Shown in pieces: positions 8,981-17,573 of a stretch of 64,000 nucleotides of DNA; position 1 is the stretch's first letter, and each line of letters opens with the position of its first letter. The position numbers and the translations under genes were made by a program. This stretch comes from CAG-791 sp045546175 (GTDB lineage Bacteria > Bacillota > Clostridia > Lachnospirales > Lachnospiraceae). A model generated the notes under the pieces. It worked only from the letters and a program-made list of their open reading frames with translations, made no database searches and was not told the DNA's origin. The stretch is taken from the NCBI GenBank assembly GCA_045546175.1, contig JAZQCI010000117.1, forward strand, positions 25,337 through 89,336, given 5' to 3'.

Positions 8981-9934
8981 TTGCTGCCCGGTCTATTTGT
9001 TAAGTGTCCGAAGAGCGGGCGGGAGAGTGGCTGCGTGGAAGTTTTAAGCCGGAGCGATAGGATAAGAAAAGAATATGGTCTGCCGGCGGCAGCCATGCGG
9101 CGCAAAGCGGGAGAGTCCACTGTGTTTCCGGCAGCCTTGCGGCGCGTGATGCGGCCAGTGTGGCATCTGGTGCTGCTTTTATGCGTGGTTCTGTGTCTCG
9201 GGACCGGAATGGGGGCCTCAGCGGCGGAAAAGGGCTCTGAACCGGAGAATTCGGAACCGGAGACTTCGGAACCGGAGATTTCTGGACCGGAGACTTCTGA
9301 GGACCTAGTGATGATTCGCGTGGATGGACAGCTTGAAGAGACAGACCGCGACGCGATCCTTGACCGGATCAATGCCATTCGGAAGGAGGCCTGCGAGGAG
9401 GGCGTGGGCAATCCCGTCAACGGGGACCCTCTGACTGAGGCGGACTATGTGCCGCTGCAGTGGTCCTATGCGCTCGAAAAAATTGCAGTTCTGCGCGCGG
9501 CGGAGAGCACTATTTTGCAGGATCATGTGAGGCCGGACGGCAGAGAGTGCTTTACGGCAGCTCCCGAGGGCGTTTCGTACACTATGGAGACGCTGGCCTG
9601 GGGATTTGAGAGTGCGGCCGATGCCGTGGAGGGCTGGTACTCCGAGAAGTCTTCTTATGTTGAGGCAGATGGGAACCCTGCCGGCCATTACATGGCGCTA
9701 ATCAATCCGGAAAACCGATCTGTAGGAATTGCGCAGCTGAATGCGAAGTGGCAGAGGAGCGCTTGCGCCGGGGCTTTTGGAGGGGAGAACCCGGTGACTG
9801 CAGAAGAATCCGGTGACGGTGAGTCGGTCTGGATGATTCCTCTGCGGAAGGATCTGATGCCGTCTGTGATTGAGAGGGCGATAGAGATCACAGCAGGGAG
9901 GATTTACAGGGCCGGGTTGAAAATCAGGGGATAG
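8981..9934 (+). CDS. Secreted CAP/SCP-domain protein
   Basis: It has a hydrophobic signal segment (LVLLLCVVLCLGTGMGASAA), a short linker of EPE-rich repeats and a CAP domain (about residues 110-260). CAP features include LQWSYALEKIAVLRAAE, HVRPDGRECF and the late GHYMALINPENRSVGIA block. Such proteins are extracellular; their bacterial role is mostly unknown. The start is unclear: TTG 8981, GTG 9035 with a GGGAG upstream, or ATG 9095. The last two make a more usual signal peptide. HypA follows 17 bases downstream and may be read from the same transcript, without an obvious functional tie. Confidence 0.7.
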   Translation: MLPGLFVKCPKSGRESGCVEVLSRSDRIRKEYGLPAAAMRRKAGESTVFPAALRRVMRPVWHLVLLLCVVLCLGTGMGASAAEKGSEPENSEPETSEPEISGPETSEDLVMIRVDGQLEETDRDAILDRINAIRKEACEEGVGNPVNGDPLTEADYVPLQWSYALEKIAVLRAAESTILQDHVRPDGRECFTAAPEGVSYTMETLAWGFESAADAVEGWYSEKSSYVEADGNPAGHYMALINPENRSVGIAQLNAKWQRSACAGAFGGENPVTAEESGDGESVWMIPLRKDLMPSVIERAIEITAGRIYRAGLKIRG

Positions 9935-9951
9935 AGCAGGAAGGAATACAT

Positions 9952-10308
9952 ATGCACGAGATGAGTTACGTGATCCGTTTCGTGAATCTTGCGCTTCAGA
10001 AAGCGGAGGAGAACAGGGCTTCCGGCGTGAGAAGTCTCACGGTGGCGGTCGGAGAGATGACGGATATCGTTCCGGAATATTTATATAAGTATTACCCTGA
10101 TGCAGTGATGGGGACCATCATGGAAGGCTCTGAGCTGAAAGTGGAGATGGTCCCTGTGAAGATTAAGTGCGGAAGCTGCGGAGAAGTGTATCATCCGGAC
10201 AAGTCCAATTCTTATGCCTGTCCGTGCTGCGGCAGCAGTGTGGGCAGGATCTGCCAAGGGCGTGGGATGGAAGTCAGGGAACTTGAGATTGTTACGGAGG
10301 ATTCTTAA
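9952..10308 (+). CDS. hypA: [NiFe] hydrogenase maturation nickel chaperone HypA
   Basis: A 118-residue protein that delivers nickel to the hydrogenase large subunit together with HypB. The N-terminus MHEMS supplies the nickel-binding His2, and the zinc site is formed by C73-x2-C76 and C90-x2-C93. Its length is normal for HypA. It follows the CAP-protein gene closely and has AAGGAA before the ATG. The hydrogenase it should serve begins 8.8 kb downstream, and hypC, hypD and hypE follow that operon. hypB and hypF are absent from the window. Confidence 0.93.
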   Translation: MHEMSYVIRFVNLALQKAEENRASGVRSLTVAVGEMTDIVPEYLYKYYPDAVMGTIMEGSELKVEMVPVKIKCGSCGEVYHPDKSNSYACPCCGSSVGRICQGRGMEVRELEIVTEDS

Positions 10309-10331
10309 GTGCTTTCCTGTTCTCGGATACA

Positions 10332-10622
10332 TCAGTGCAGCTTATAGCGCGCCTGAAATCCGTTCTCAGAAACGTCAATGCCTGCGTCAGACTTGTCGAT
10401 GCTGTCGATCCGGCAGTGACCGTTTCCAATCTCCAACAGCTTAAAGAACCGGGCAAGCTGGGACTCCTCCCCCTGCACCTCCAAAACAACATGGTTATCA
10501 TGATCCGTATCATTTGCCGCCCATCCGGTCACCCCGGCTTTTTTCGCACATTTCCAGCAGAAGTACCGAAAGCCGCAGTGTTGTACTTTTCCGTAGATGT
10601 CGCAGTGTAGTCTTTGTATCAT
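10332..10622 (-). CDS. Acylphosphatase
   Basis: A 96-residue acylphosphatase that hydrolyses carboxyl-phosphate bonds. The signature GKVQHCGFRYF holds the phosphate-binding Arg, and the Asn of GWAANDTDHDNH fits the catalytic Asn position. The ATG at 10622 gives a standard-length protein; an upstream in-frame GTG at 10673 would only add an unrelated leader. It lies 47 bases after a GNAT gene on the same strand and is probably cotranscribed with it. It is not the HypF acylphosphatase domain, since nothing of HypF follows. Confidence 0.85.
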   Translation of the reverse strand: MIQRLHCDIYGKVQHCGFRYFCWKCAKKAGVTGWAANDTDHDNHVVLEVQGEESQLARFFKLLEIGNGHCRIDSIDKSDAGIDVSENGFQARYKLH

Positions 10623-10647
10623 TCTTTGACAGGCCTTTCGTTGTGAA

Positions 10648-10664
10648 GGCTCGCAAAGCGAGCC
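10648..10664. repeat. Palindrome GGCTCG-N5-CGAGCC, copy 1
   Basis: The 17-base GGCTCGCAAAGCGAGCC is a perfect hairpin between the GNAT and acylphosphatase genes. The same pattern recurs at 24584-24600, and in weaker form at 21988-22004. Confidence 0.6.
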
Positions 10665-10669
10665 GGCGG

Positions 10670-11170
10670 TCACTTTATCTTCTCATACGCAAATCTCGGA
10701 TAATTGTCCTCGATCACATGAATGATCCCGCATTTGGTGAATCCAAGTGAGGTCAGAAGTTTCTGCATGACCTTGTTGTCGGTGTGCGTATCGATCCGCA
10801 GATGCCCGCACTGCTCAAAGGCCCATCCGATGCAGAACCTCCCGATTCCCCTTTCGGAGCCGTCGGAAGCAAGTCTGTGGACCACACCGTACGCGCCGTC
10901 ATCGATCCAGGCGCCCTCCGTGATCTCGCGGTAGGTCGGTTCGATATCCTTTCCCTGAATGAAGTAGAATGTTCCGATCACTTTTCCGTCGTCATCGGTG
11001 CACACATAACTGTTGCCTTCTCTGATATCATTATGGAGCAGCGCCGCCGGCGGCCAGTTTGTCGGCCCCCACTGGTTGGGGTTTCCGGTCTTTGCCATAA
11101 AGTCTCTGGCATAGGCGTAGATTTCCATGAGCCTGTCGAAATCCTGCTCCGTAGTCTTACGAATTTTCAT
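10670..11170 (-). CDS. GNAT-family N-acetyltransferase
   Basis: A 166-residue single-domain acetyltransferase. The acetyl-CoA loop sits at VHRLASDGSERGIGRFCIGWAFEQ (near residue 97), followed by LRIDTHTDNKVMQKLLTSLGFTKCG, the typical motif A/B arrangement. The substrate is unknown; small-molecule or amino-acid acetylation is usual for this group. It is the first gene of a two-gene leftward unit with the acylphosphatase. Confidence 0.85.
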   Translation of the reverse strand: MKIRKTTEQDFDRLMEIYAYARDFMAKTGNPNQWGPTNWPPAALLHNDIREGNSYVCTDDDGKVIGTFYFIQGKDIEPTYREITEGAWIDDGAYGVVHRLASDGSERGIGRFCIGWAFEQCGHLRIDTHTDNKVMQKLLTSLGFTKCGIIHVIEDNYPRFAYEKIK

Positions 11171-11621
11171 ACTTGTTTTCCTGGCTTATCGAACTGTTGA
11201 AGTGCTATCTCTCGTAATATTTTTATTATATTTATTATTTCAGAAAATGTCGATTCTCTATTAATGTGCTTTTAGTCATTGTCAGGACGGATAGACGGAA
11301 GCTGAAAAGACAGTGCAGGAGCCAGAAAACAGGCAAGTGCAATGCAAGTGTTTGCCGGGATGGCATTGATCTCAGGGAATCTGCCCCGGGACGGAACGAA
11401 GAGGCCTTCTGTGCCGGTCTCGAACCTGACAGCCGGATTATTCAGATTGGACAAATAGTTAAGTGATAAGTGGAACATCCGGGAATTAATCCCGGGTGCT
11501 TTTTAGTGATAATACAAAAGAACCGCGCTATACTTAGTTAAAGACAAATAATTAGCGGGTTAGTAAAACAGACTGCAGCGCAGTGTGGAAAAAGGAAAAC
11601 TATGGAGTCAGGAGGGATCTT
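11171..11621. other. Gene-poor gap
   Basis: About 450 bases without a credible gene. Short open frames on both strands lack ribosome binding sites and recognisable motifs, and may be remains of a decayed gene. The only firm element is the terminator at 11476-11504. Confidence 0.5.
11476..11504 (+). terminator. Rho-independent terminator without an intact upstream gene
   Basis: An eight-base stem (CATCCGGG / CCCGGGTG, 11476-11483 / 11491-11498) is followed by CTTTTT. No intact rightward gene precedes it, which suggests that a gene was lost from 11.2-11.47 kb. Confidence 0.7.
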
Positions 11622-12416
11622 ATGAATAAGATTTTGGCGGAAATAGTTCGGAAAATGGGGGAATGTCTAAACGCATATCTTCCGGAGATAAGCTGCTCAG
11701 ACCTTGAGGAGGACGGAACTGTTTACTACATGAACGGCAAAAACGGGACGGAATTTGATTGGCATGTTAACGACAGGCTTTCAAATTTCATGGTGTTCTA
11801 CGATGACGAGGATAAACTCGGTGCTGTTAAAGCGTCTGTCTACCGTGATGGAGGAATGCTTATATACGTATATGGGGACCAGGGAAGGAGCATAAGGAAG
11901 GAAATCAAAGACATTTTCCTTGATGTGACGGAAGAGGAGATGCTGAAGCTTGCCGTAAGACTGAGAACTTCCGCCGATGATAAAAGAATCTGGGACGCGG
12001 CAGTACAGAAGATCGATACGGATACAGAGCCGGACAAAGCAGCGGTTGAAGAGTTTATTTCCAACATGCGGTATTACCAAGCTACAAGGAATAGAAAGGA
12101 ACTCCTTGCTAAAAACGCCTACGTTTCTCGAAAGGTATATGAGGAAGGCTGGATCGTGGGATACATGTGCCGCGATGAAGCCCTCAATGAGAATGACAGC
12201 GGCTGGTCATTCATGGCAGGAAACGAAGAAAAAGAGTACGTAGATGACTACAATAATATTGTTCTTATGAGAGTAGGCGCGGTCTACCAGAGAGATCCTG
12301 CTATTTTTTCGCATATTGACAGTCCGGTCGGAACGAGACTTGTCAGAGTCTCGGCAGATTGTTTTGAGCCGGATGAAGAAGGAAAAGAGATCTACACGGA
12401 ACAGAGAAAAATGTAG
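11622..12416 (+). CDS. DUF2185 (Imm33-like) domain protein
   Basis: A 264-residue acidic soluble protein. The C-terminal 100 residues fit DUF2185: NAYVSRKVYEEGWIVGYMCRDE, NDSGWSFMAGNEEKEYVDD and a final DPAIFSHIDSPVGTRLVR. The family includes immunity-type proteins of polymorphic toxin loci, but no toxin gene is seen here. The first 160 residues are not recognised. ATG 11622 was chosen for the GGAGGG five bases upstream. A P-loop kinase gene starts 14 bases after its stop. Confidence 0.7.
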   Translation: MNKILAEIVRKMGECLNAYLPEISCSDLEEDGTVYYMNGKNGTEFDWHVNDRLSNFMVFYDDEDKLGAVKASVYRDGGMLIYVYGDQGRSIRKEIKDIFLDVTEEEMLKLAVRLRTSADDKRIWDAAVQKIDTDTEPDKAAVEEFISNMRYYQATRNRKELLAKNAYVSRKVYEEGWIVGYMCRDEALNENDSGWSFMAGNEEKEYVDDYNNIVLMRVGAVYQRDPAIFSHIDSPVGTRLVRVSADCFEPDEEGKEIYTEQRKM

Positions 12417-12430
12417 AGGAGAAACCACTG

Positions 12431-13192
12431 GTGAATCAGAAAGACTACATACACCACAGCGTCCGGATCAACGGGCTTGAAGTGAATGCAGTGTACAGCC
12501 GGGAGAGTATCGACGATATCTTCCTGCCGCTGCTCAGAAAGTTGACGAAAATGCAGAAGGAAAAGGGCAGCCGTGTTCTTGTGCTCCTGGCGGCACCTCC
12601 CGGAGCCGGAAAGAGCACTCTTCTAAGCTTTCTGGAAAGGTTGGCCTCAGAGGATGAACAGTCCGGTGATATACAGATTATCGGTATGGACGGATTCCAC
12701 AGGAGGCAGGCCTATCTTGTCTCCCATACCATGATCAGGGACGGCGAGGAGATCCCTATGTCAAGGATCAAGGGAGCACCGCCGACACTTGACCTGGAGA
12801 AACTGACGGAAAGGTTGAAAAGGGTCGCAGCAGGAGAAAACTGCGGCTGGCCGATCTATGACCGGCGGCTGCATGACCCTGTTGATGATGTAATTACGGT
12901 AGATGGAGACATCGTACTCCTCGAAGGGAACTATCTTTTGCTGGATGAGCCCGGATGGAGAGAACTGAAAACATACGCGGACTACACAGTATTGATTCGG
13001 GCGGACGAAGAGCTGCTGCGCAGGCGGCTCACCGACAGGAAAGCCTTGGGAATGGCATCTTATGATGATGCGGAAAAGTTTGTGGAATTCAGTGACATGA
13101 GGAACGTAAGGACATGCCTGGAAAAATCCGGTGATGCAGATTTGATCCTGAGAATGACAGGGGACGGGGAGTATGCAATCATAAAAAATTGA
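12431..13192 (+). CDS. Uridine-kinase-like P-loop kinase (YggC/PanK-like)
   Basis: A 253-residue kinase with Walker A APPGAGKST near residue 53, the substrate-loop block IIGMDGFHRR and a Walker B-like VLLEGNYLLL. The pattern is that of the phosphoribulokinase/uridine kinase family. The YggC branch phosphorylates sugars or nucleosides that are mostly unassigned. It starts at GTG 12431 with GAGGAG upstream. It is paired with the DUF2185 gene, though the two need not be functionally linked. Confidence 0.75.
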   Translation: MNQKDYIHHSVRINGLEVNAVYSRESIDDIFLPLLRKLTKMQKEKGSRVLVLLAAPPGAGKSTLLSFLERLASEDEQSGDIQIIGMDGFHRRQAYLVSHTMIRDGEEIPMSRIKGAPPTLDLEKLTERLKRVAAGENCGWPIYDRRLHDPVDDVITVDGDIVLLEGNYLLLDEPGWRELKTYADYTVLIRADEELLRRRLTDRKALGMASYDDAEKFVEFSDMRNVRTCLEKSGDADLILRMTGDGEYAIIKN

Positions 13193-13249
13193 ATTGGCTG
13201 TTGGCGGAGCTGCAAAAACATTAATCGACAACATAGGGAGGTAAACCAA

Positions 13250-13822
13250 ATGCTCACGGCGAAAGAAGCGTTACAGAAACTCAGAGCTGGCAACAAGAAG
13301 TATCTCACACAGAACATTGGAAGCGGCGATGTATCACCGGCGGTCAGGCTTCGGACAAGCGCGCAGGGCCAGCAGCCATACGCAATCATCGTCACCTGTT
13401 CGGATTCTCGTGTTATTCCGGAGAGTATTTTTTCGGCAGGAATCGGAGATCTGTTTGTGATCCGCGTGGCCGGAAATGTTATCGATGACCACCAGCTGGG
13501 GAGCATTGAGTACGCTGCTGAGCATCTCGGGACAAACCTGGTTGTAATGATGGGGCACACCGGCTGCGGCGCCGTTGACGCGGCAATACATCACGATCCG
13601 TCGGGGTTCATCAAGTATATTACAGATGAAATCAGGAATGCGATCGGAGAAGAGACAGATCCTTACCGCGCGACCTGCCTCAATGTCGAGCATGGTATAA
13701 ACGAGATCAGCAGAGCACTGGACATTGATCATCTGCGTCATGGGAAAGATCCTGCGGTGATCGGCGCGGTATACCATATCGACAGTGGTGAGGTTGAGTT
13801 TTTGCATACGGATGAGACTTGA
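13250..13822 (+). CDS. Beta-class carbonic anhydrase
   Basis: A 190-residue zinc enzyme that interconverts CO2 and bicarbonate. The zinc ligands C50, H103 and C106 lie in VTCSDSR and GHTGCGA, with the gating pair D52/R54. The length is typical of beta-CAs. An AGGGAGG precedes the ATG. It overlaps or abuts the following small membrane-protein gene (stop at 13822, next ATG at 13826). Confidence 0.9.
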   Translation: MLTAKEALQKLRAGNKKYLTQNIGSGDVSPAVRLRTSAQGQQPYAIIVTCSDSRVIPESIFSAGIGDLFVIRVAGNVIDDHQLGSIEYAAEHLGTNLVVMMGHTGCGAVDAAIHHDPSGFIKYITDEIRNAIGEETDPYRATCLNVEHGINEISRALDIDHLRHGKDPAVIGAVYHIDSGEVEFLHTDET

Positions 13823-13825
13823 GGA

Positions 13826-14410
13826 ATGAACGACCGGCTACAAAGCTTGCGAGAACACAACGGATCTTTATCGAAACGGACGGAGATTATGGACAAAAAG
13901 TATGTGGCATATGGACTGATTTTTCTGAATGTACTCCTTCAGTTCGCAAGTTGTTTCTGGTACCGGGAGCTGCCCGGATTTGTATGGACACTGGCGAATG
14001 CCATTTTGATTCTGGTACCGTTGGTATTCGGGTTGCAGATGGGGGTGCTGTGCCTTCTGCCCGTTGCCGCATCTGAACTGCTATGGTTTTTCAAGCTTGG
14101 AAGCTTCGGACCGCTTCTGCATCTGGCTTCATTTATCATAGCTGTCATCTTAATGGCAGCGGCACACCGAAGGCTCGAAGCGATGCCGCGGCGAAAAAGG
14201 GCAGTTCTGAGCGGCGTCCTGTTTATCGCAGGCGTCGCAGGGGAAGAACTGCTGTACCAGGGCCTGCGGCTGCTGGTTCTGCAGAAACCGGTGCAGTGGG
14301 ACACTTTTTTCGGTGAAATCTTCTCACCTGTGATCCTGGTTGTTCTGCTATTGCTTGTAACCTGCATTAACTGTTCGGACAGTGAATCGCAGGAGAGGAG
14401 TCAGAAATGA
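13826..14410 (+). CDS. Small polytopic membrane protein, unknown
   Basis: A 194-residue protein (173 if the ATG at 13889 is used) with about five hydrophobic helices. GEELLYQG near residue 137 faintly resembles the EExxxR box of CAAX-type proteases, but the arginine and the later histidine motifs are missing, so I do not assign that activity. It is coupled to the carbonic anhydrase gene upstream and overlaps the next start codon. Confidence 0.55.
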   Translation: MNDRLQSLREHNGSLSKRTEIMDKKYVAYGLIFLNVLLQFASCFWYRELPGFVWTLANAILILVPLVFGLQMGVLCLLPVAASELLWFFKLGSFGPLLHLASFIIAVILMAAAHRRLEAMPRRKRAVLSGVLFIAGVAGEELLYQGLRLLVLQKPVQWDTFFGEIFSPVILVVLLLLVTCINCSDSESQERSQK

Positions 14411-14940
14411 CCGGGACAAATGAAATTAGAACAGAACGGCTTGTAATGCGCAGATATCAGATAGAGGATGCCTTGATTCTTTACAAAAAGTTTGGGTGTG
14501 ATCCCGAAATGTATAAGTATTCCGGATGGAATCCGTACGCCTCATACGATATGGCGCGCAGTACGGTCCAAAGATTTGTGGAAGACTATAAGCTTCCTGA
14601 TTTCTACGGTTGGGCTATCGAACATGACGGGCGGCTGATCGGCACAATTGGAGCTTATGATTATAATTCAGAACGGAATTGTATAGAAATCGGACTAAGC
14701 ATTGAGAAAGACTCCTGGGGAAACGGCTATGCAACGGAGGCCCTGACCGGCGTAATAGGATATCTTACTGAGCACGAAGGCATAAAGGTTATTACGGCGT
14801 GGTGTGCGGCGGATAATACAGGCTCTAAGAGAGCAATGGAAAAAGCAGGAATGAAGCAGGTTGCCGTAGAAAAGGACGCTTTGGAAGTGGACGGAAATCG
14901 ATATGATAAGCTGGTATATGAATATGACTCGAACCGGTAA
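14407..14940 (+). CDS. RimJ/RimL-type GNAT acetyltransferase
   Basis: A 177-residue acetyltransferase with the RimJ/RimL layout: IRTERLVMRRYQIEDALILY at the start, IEIGLSIEKDSWGNGYATEA as acetyl-CoA loop near residue 98, and NTGSKRAMEKAGMKQV near 137. Relatives acetylate protein N-termini or small amines. The ATG overlaps the previous stop (ATGA), with AGGAG upstream. Confidence 0.87.
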   Translation: MTGTNEIRTERLVMRRYQIEDALILYKKFGCDPEMYKYSGWNPYASYDMARSTVQRFVEDYKLPDFYGWAIEHDGRLIGTIGAYDYNSERNCIEIGLSIEKDSWGNGYATEALTGVIGYLTEHEGIKVITAWCAADNTGSKRAMEKAGMKQVAVEKDALEVDGNRYDKLVYEYDSNR

Positions 14941-15067
14941 ATGTCGGCAGTTTGTATGGCAGAACGTAAGAAAGTAAGCGTTTAACGATCAGCGGGGAGG
15001 CAGCGTTGGCAGCTGTGGCAGAGATTGCAGCTGAGCTGTGAAGTACTTTTATATTAGCGGGTGATGT

Positions 15068-15205
15068 ATGGGAAAAGTATATTTTGTGCGGCATGGTCGC
15101 AATCCTGCGCCGCCTATTATTTACAATACCAAAACGAAGTACCAGAAGAGACAGCCCCGTCCGGATTGGACGGGGCTATTTTTGAGCGCCGCATCCGGGT
15201 CCTGA
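15068..15205 (+). pseudogene. Truncated histidine-phosphatase (phosphoglycerate mutase-like) start
   Basis: The frame opens MGKVYFVRHGRN, the classic first strand and RHG phosphohistidine motif of the histidine phosphatase superfamily. It then leaves the family after about 12 residues and stops at codon 46. The usual length is 180-220 residues, so only the 5' tip survives. A perfect terminator hairpin sits inside the remaining reading frame, as if a deletion joined the gene start to a downstream terminator. Confidence 0.55.
15153..15183 (+). terminator. Rho-independent terminator
   Basis: A perfect ten-base stem AGCCCCGTCC / GGACGGGGCT (15153-15162 / 15168-15177) with a five-base loop, followed by ATTTTTG. 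Confidence 0.88.
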
Positions 15206-15406
15206 CCCCGGATGCCGGTGGTTGTCATTCTAACCGTAGTATAGGTGGCCTAAAATAGGGCCAGCTTGGTTGCGGAAGTGTTTTTGTTGGTGAATGTCGA
15301 GGGAATCGGGATATAATGGAAATGGGTAGTACTTAAGTCAATGTTTATTTTATATCCGGGCAGTAAGTGACTTTAGAAATACCAAACTCTTAAGAGGAAA
15401 AGATCT

Positions 15407-16969
15407 ATGTATAACAGAGATAATCTCAAATTACGATTAAACTTGGTAAAGAGAGCCGTAATCACTTATGAACTGGGAGATGAAACGAGTGTTGTTATTG
15501 ACATCTCCGGCGATGGTAAGATTCGAATTAATGATAATGGAATAGTAAGGGATTACGACGTCGAAAAGTATTTCACAGATGGGATCCTTCACAAGTCACT
15601 CGGAAATATATTCATTGAGGAAACGGACGGAAAAGGCCGCCCTGATGAAGGGAAAATTGTCGAGTGGAAAGTCGAATTCTTTAACCGAAAGCACCTTGAT
15701 CATGTCATTTATGGAACAAAGCGAACACCAATCAACATCCAAAGAGAGATGAAGAACACTATCTTTTATCTTGAAAGGCATCTAAGCATTGATCTGGGCG
15801 CCAAATATCTGGATTCTCTCTATGCAAGCAGAAAAGCAGAGCAAGGTAATCCGGCAGTTGTCTCTGAGCAAATGAGAACAACGTACTTCCGGATTATGAC
15901 AAAGATAATAGACCGAATAGCAGGGACAGCTAAGGATAAAAATACTAACATGATGATATCTCCGTTATCTCTTGTGTATGCTTTATCTGTTCTTATGGAG
16001 GCGACATCAGGGGAAACGCAGTCAGAGATTTCCCGTTTATTTGACAATCAGTTTGATCAGGTTAAAAACGGAGTGGCCGCGTTAACAGAGGACTTCCTAA
16101 GGGAAGCATCTCAGGTTAAGGCAGCAAATGCTGTATATGTGGATGATCTGTACAAGGAATATGTTCAAAAGGCTTTTCTTGAGGCGGTCCGACAGGAGTA
16201 TTATGCGGACTACTTAGAAGCAGGCCCGGAAAGATTCGTTAGTGTTGTAAATGACTGGGTCAGCAGACAGACCAACGGGATGGTCAAAAATATAGTCGAT
16301 CATTACGACCCGCTTAACATCATTCTGATATTGAATGCCCTGGCTTTTGAAGCAAGATGGTTCAATGATTATGAAGATGATGATATAGAAAGAGGAACCT
16401 TTCACAATGAAGATGGGACTGAATGTAAAGTTTCTATGCTTTGCAGCGGCGAAAGCAGGCTGCTGATCAACAAAAAGGTGATAGGCTTTTTGAAGCCATA
16501 TAAGGAGGCTGAATATTACTTTGCAGGAATACTTCCGCAGGAGGGTCATACTGTAGAAAGCGTTATGAGCGAAATGACTGCTGAAGAATGGCGTGCGCTG
16601 TTTGACAGGACCCGAAGAGCGGATGTGGATGTGAAGATTCCCGAATTTGACTTTGAGTACGCGAAGGACCTGACCGATATCTTAAAGGATTTGGGGATCA
16701 CATCCGTATTTGACCAAAATAGATCAGACCTGCACAACATGATCACCATTGATGAAGCCTGTATTAAAAAGGTTGTTCAGAAAACATACATAGATGTAAA
16801 TCGTAAAGGAACAAGGGCTGCTGCTGTAACAGGTATGTGGGCTGTTGCTGCAGGAATTTCCTCATATGAGCGTTATGAAGTACATCTGGATCGGCCGTTC
16901 ATATTTGCTATAGTGCATAGAAATGCCGGGATCCCTATATTTATTGGAGCCGTTAACCATCTCGAGTAG
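15407..16969 (+). CDS. Serpin-family protease inhibitor with N-terminal extension
   Basis: A 520-residue protein. Residues from about 165 to the end form a serpin: MMISPLSLVYALSVLMEA, LILNALAFEARW, and the C-terminal DRPFIFAIVHRNAGIPIFIGAV. The reactive loop begins at KGTRAAAVTG; its small residues at P12-P9 (AAAV) are those of inhibitory serpins. Counting 13 residues from the P14 Thr puts an Ala at P1, which would suit an elastase-like target, but the loop is about four residues longer than in antitrypsin, so P1 is uncertain. The first 150 residues are an unrecognised beta-rich domain. No signal peptide is seen. AGAGGA lies ten bases before the ATG. Confidence 0.88.
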   Translation: MYNRDNLKLRLNLVKRAVITYELGDETSVVIDISGDGKIRINDNGIVRDYDVEKYFTDGILHKSLGNIFIEETDGKGRPDEGKIVEWKVEFFNRKHLDHVIYGTKRTPINIQREMKNTIFYLERHLSIDLGAKYLDSLYASRKAEQGNPAVVSEQMRTTYFRIMTKIIDRIAGTAKDKNTNMMISPLSLVYALSVLMEATSGETQSEISRLFDNQFDQVKNGVAALTEDFLREASQVKAANAVYVDDLYKEYVQKAFLEAVRQEYYADYLEAGPERFVSVVNDWVSRQTNGMVKNIVDHYDPLNIILILNALAFEARWFNDYEDDDIERGTFHNEDGTECKVSMLCSGESRLLINKKVIGFLKPYKEAEYYFAGILPQEGHTVESVMSEMTAEEWRALFDRTRRADVDVKIPEFDFEYAKDLTDILKDLGITSVFDQNRSDLHNMITIDEACIKKVVQKTYIDVNRKGTRAAAVTGMWAVAAGISSYERYEVHLDRPFIFAIVHRNAGIPIFIGAVNHLE

Positions 16970-17067
16970 GAGCTGTTCAAGCAATGCATACATAATAATG
17001 TGAAGTAGAACAATCAAACTGATCAAGGCTGAAAAAGTGGGTACTTAATATGCAGGAGGAGCCAGAT

Positions 17068-17523
17068 TTGTCCGACCACAAAATGGTAATGAAGTCAAAG
17101 TATTTTAATGAGCTTTCCACAAAAGAGCTATATGAGATCTTGAGAGCGCGGGCGGAAATATTCGTTGTAGAACAGAACTGCGTATATCAGGATCTCGACG
17201 GAATCGACTATGAAAGCCTGCATGTTTTCTTTGAAGAGGACGGGGCGGTTACGGCATATCTCCGGGCGTTTCATAAAGACGCAGATACCGTACAGATGGG
17301 AAGGGTGCTGACATTGCATCACGGTTCCGGCCTTGGCGGGCGGCTGCTCAAAGAGGGTATAGCCCAGATCAAGGCGAAGATGCATCCGGCTAAGATCTAC
17401 ATTGAGGCCCAGTGCTACGCAATCGGTTTTTATGAGAGGGAATGCTTCAGAATCTGTTCAGGGGAGTTTCTGGAAGACGGGATCCCGCACGTACAGATGG
17501 TCTTGCAGGCAGGTGAAATATGA
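17068..17523 (+). CDS. ElaA-family GNAT acetyltransferase
   Basis: A 151-residue protein matching ElaA: YEILRARAEIFVVEQNCVYQD with the DLDGIDYESLHV block next, then the acetyl-CoA loop GRVLTLHHGSGLGGRLLKEG near residue 86. The substrate is unknown. I placed the start at TTG 17068 because AGGAGGA lies seven bases upstream; the in-frame ATG at 17050 would put that site inside the coding region. Confidence 0.85.
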   Translation: MSDHKMVMKSKYFNELSTKELYEILRARAEIFVVEQNCVYQDLDGIDYESLHVFFEEDGAVTAYLRAFHKDADTVQMGRVLTLHHGSGLGGRLLKEGIAQIKAKMHPAKIYIEAQCYAIGFYERECFRICSGEFLEDGIPHVQMVLQAGEI

Positions 17524-17573
17524 TTCTTTGGATTGCCACAGCATATGTGTGCTTTTTACTACAGGGCACTTTG

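Larger units (their letters stand above)
14941..15406. other. Gap holding a gene remnant and terminator
   Basis: 466 bases between the RimJ-like and serpin genes. It holds the truncated histidine-phosphatase start (15068) and its terminator (15153). About 200 bases of serpin leader follow, with a possible -10 TATAAT at 15312-15317 but no good -35. Confidence 0.5.

Noticed and set aside
10332..10622. Acylphosphatase near hypA as a fragment of hypF
   Set aside because: HypF's zinc-finger and YrdC domains are absent and the gene has normal acylphosphatase length and its own start.
11272..11478. A 68-codon leftward frame in the 11.2-11.6 kb gap
   Set aside because: No ribosome binding site, no motif, and a terminator of the opposite direction at its end.
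13826..14410. CAAX-type membrane protease
   Set aside because: Only a partial EE motif is present; the conserved Arg and the His-containing motifs are missing.
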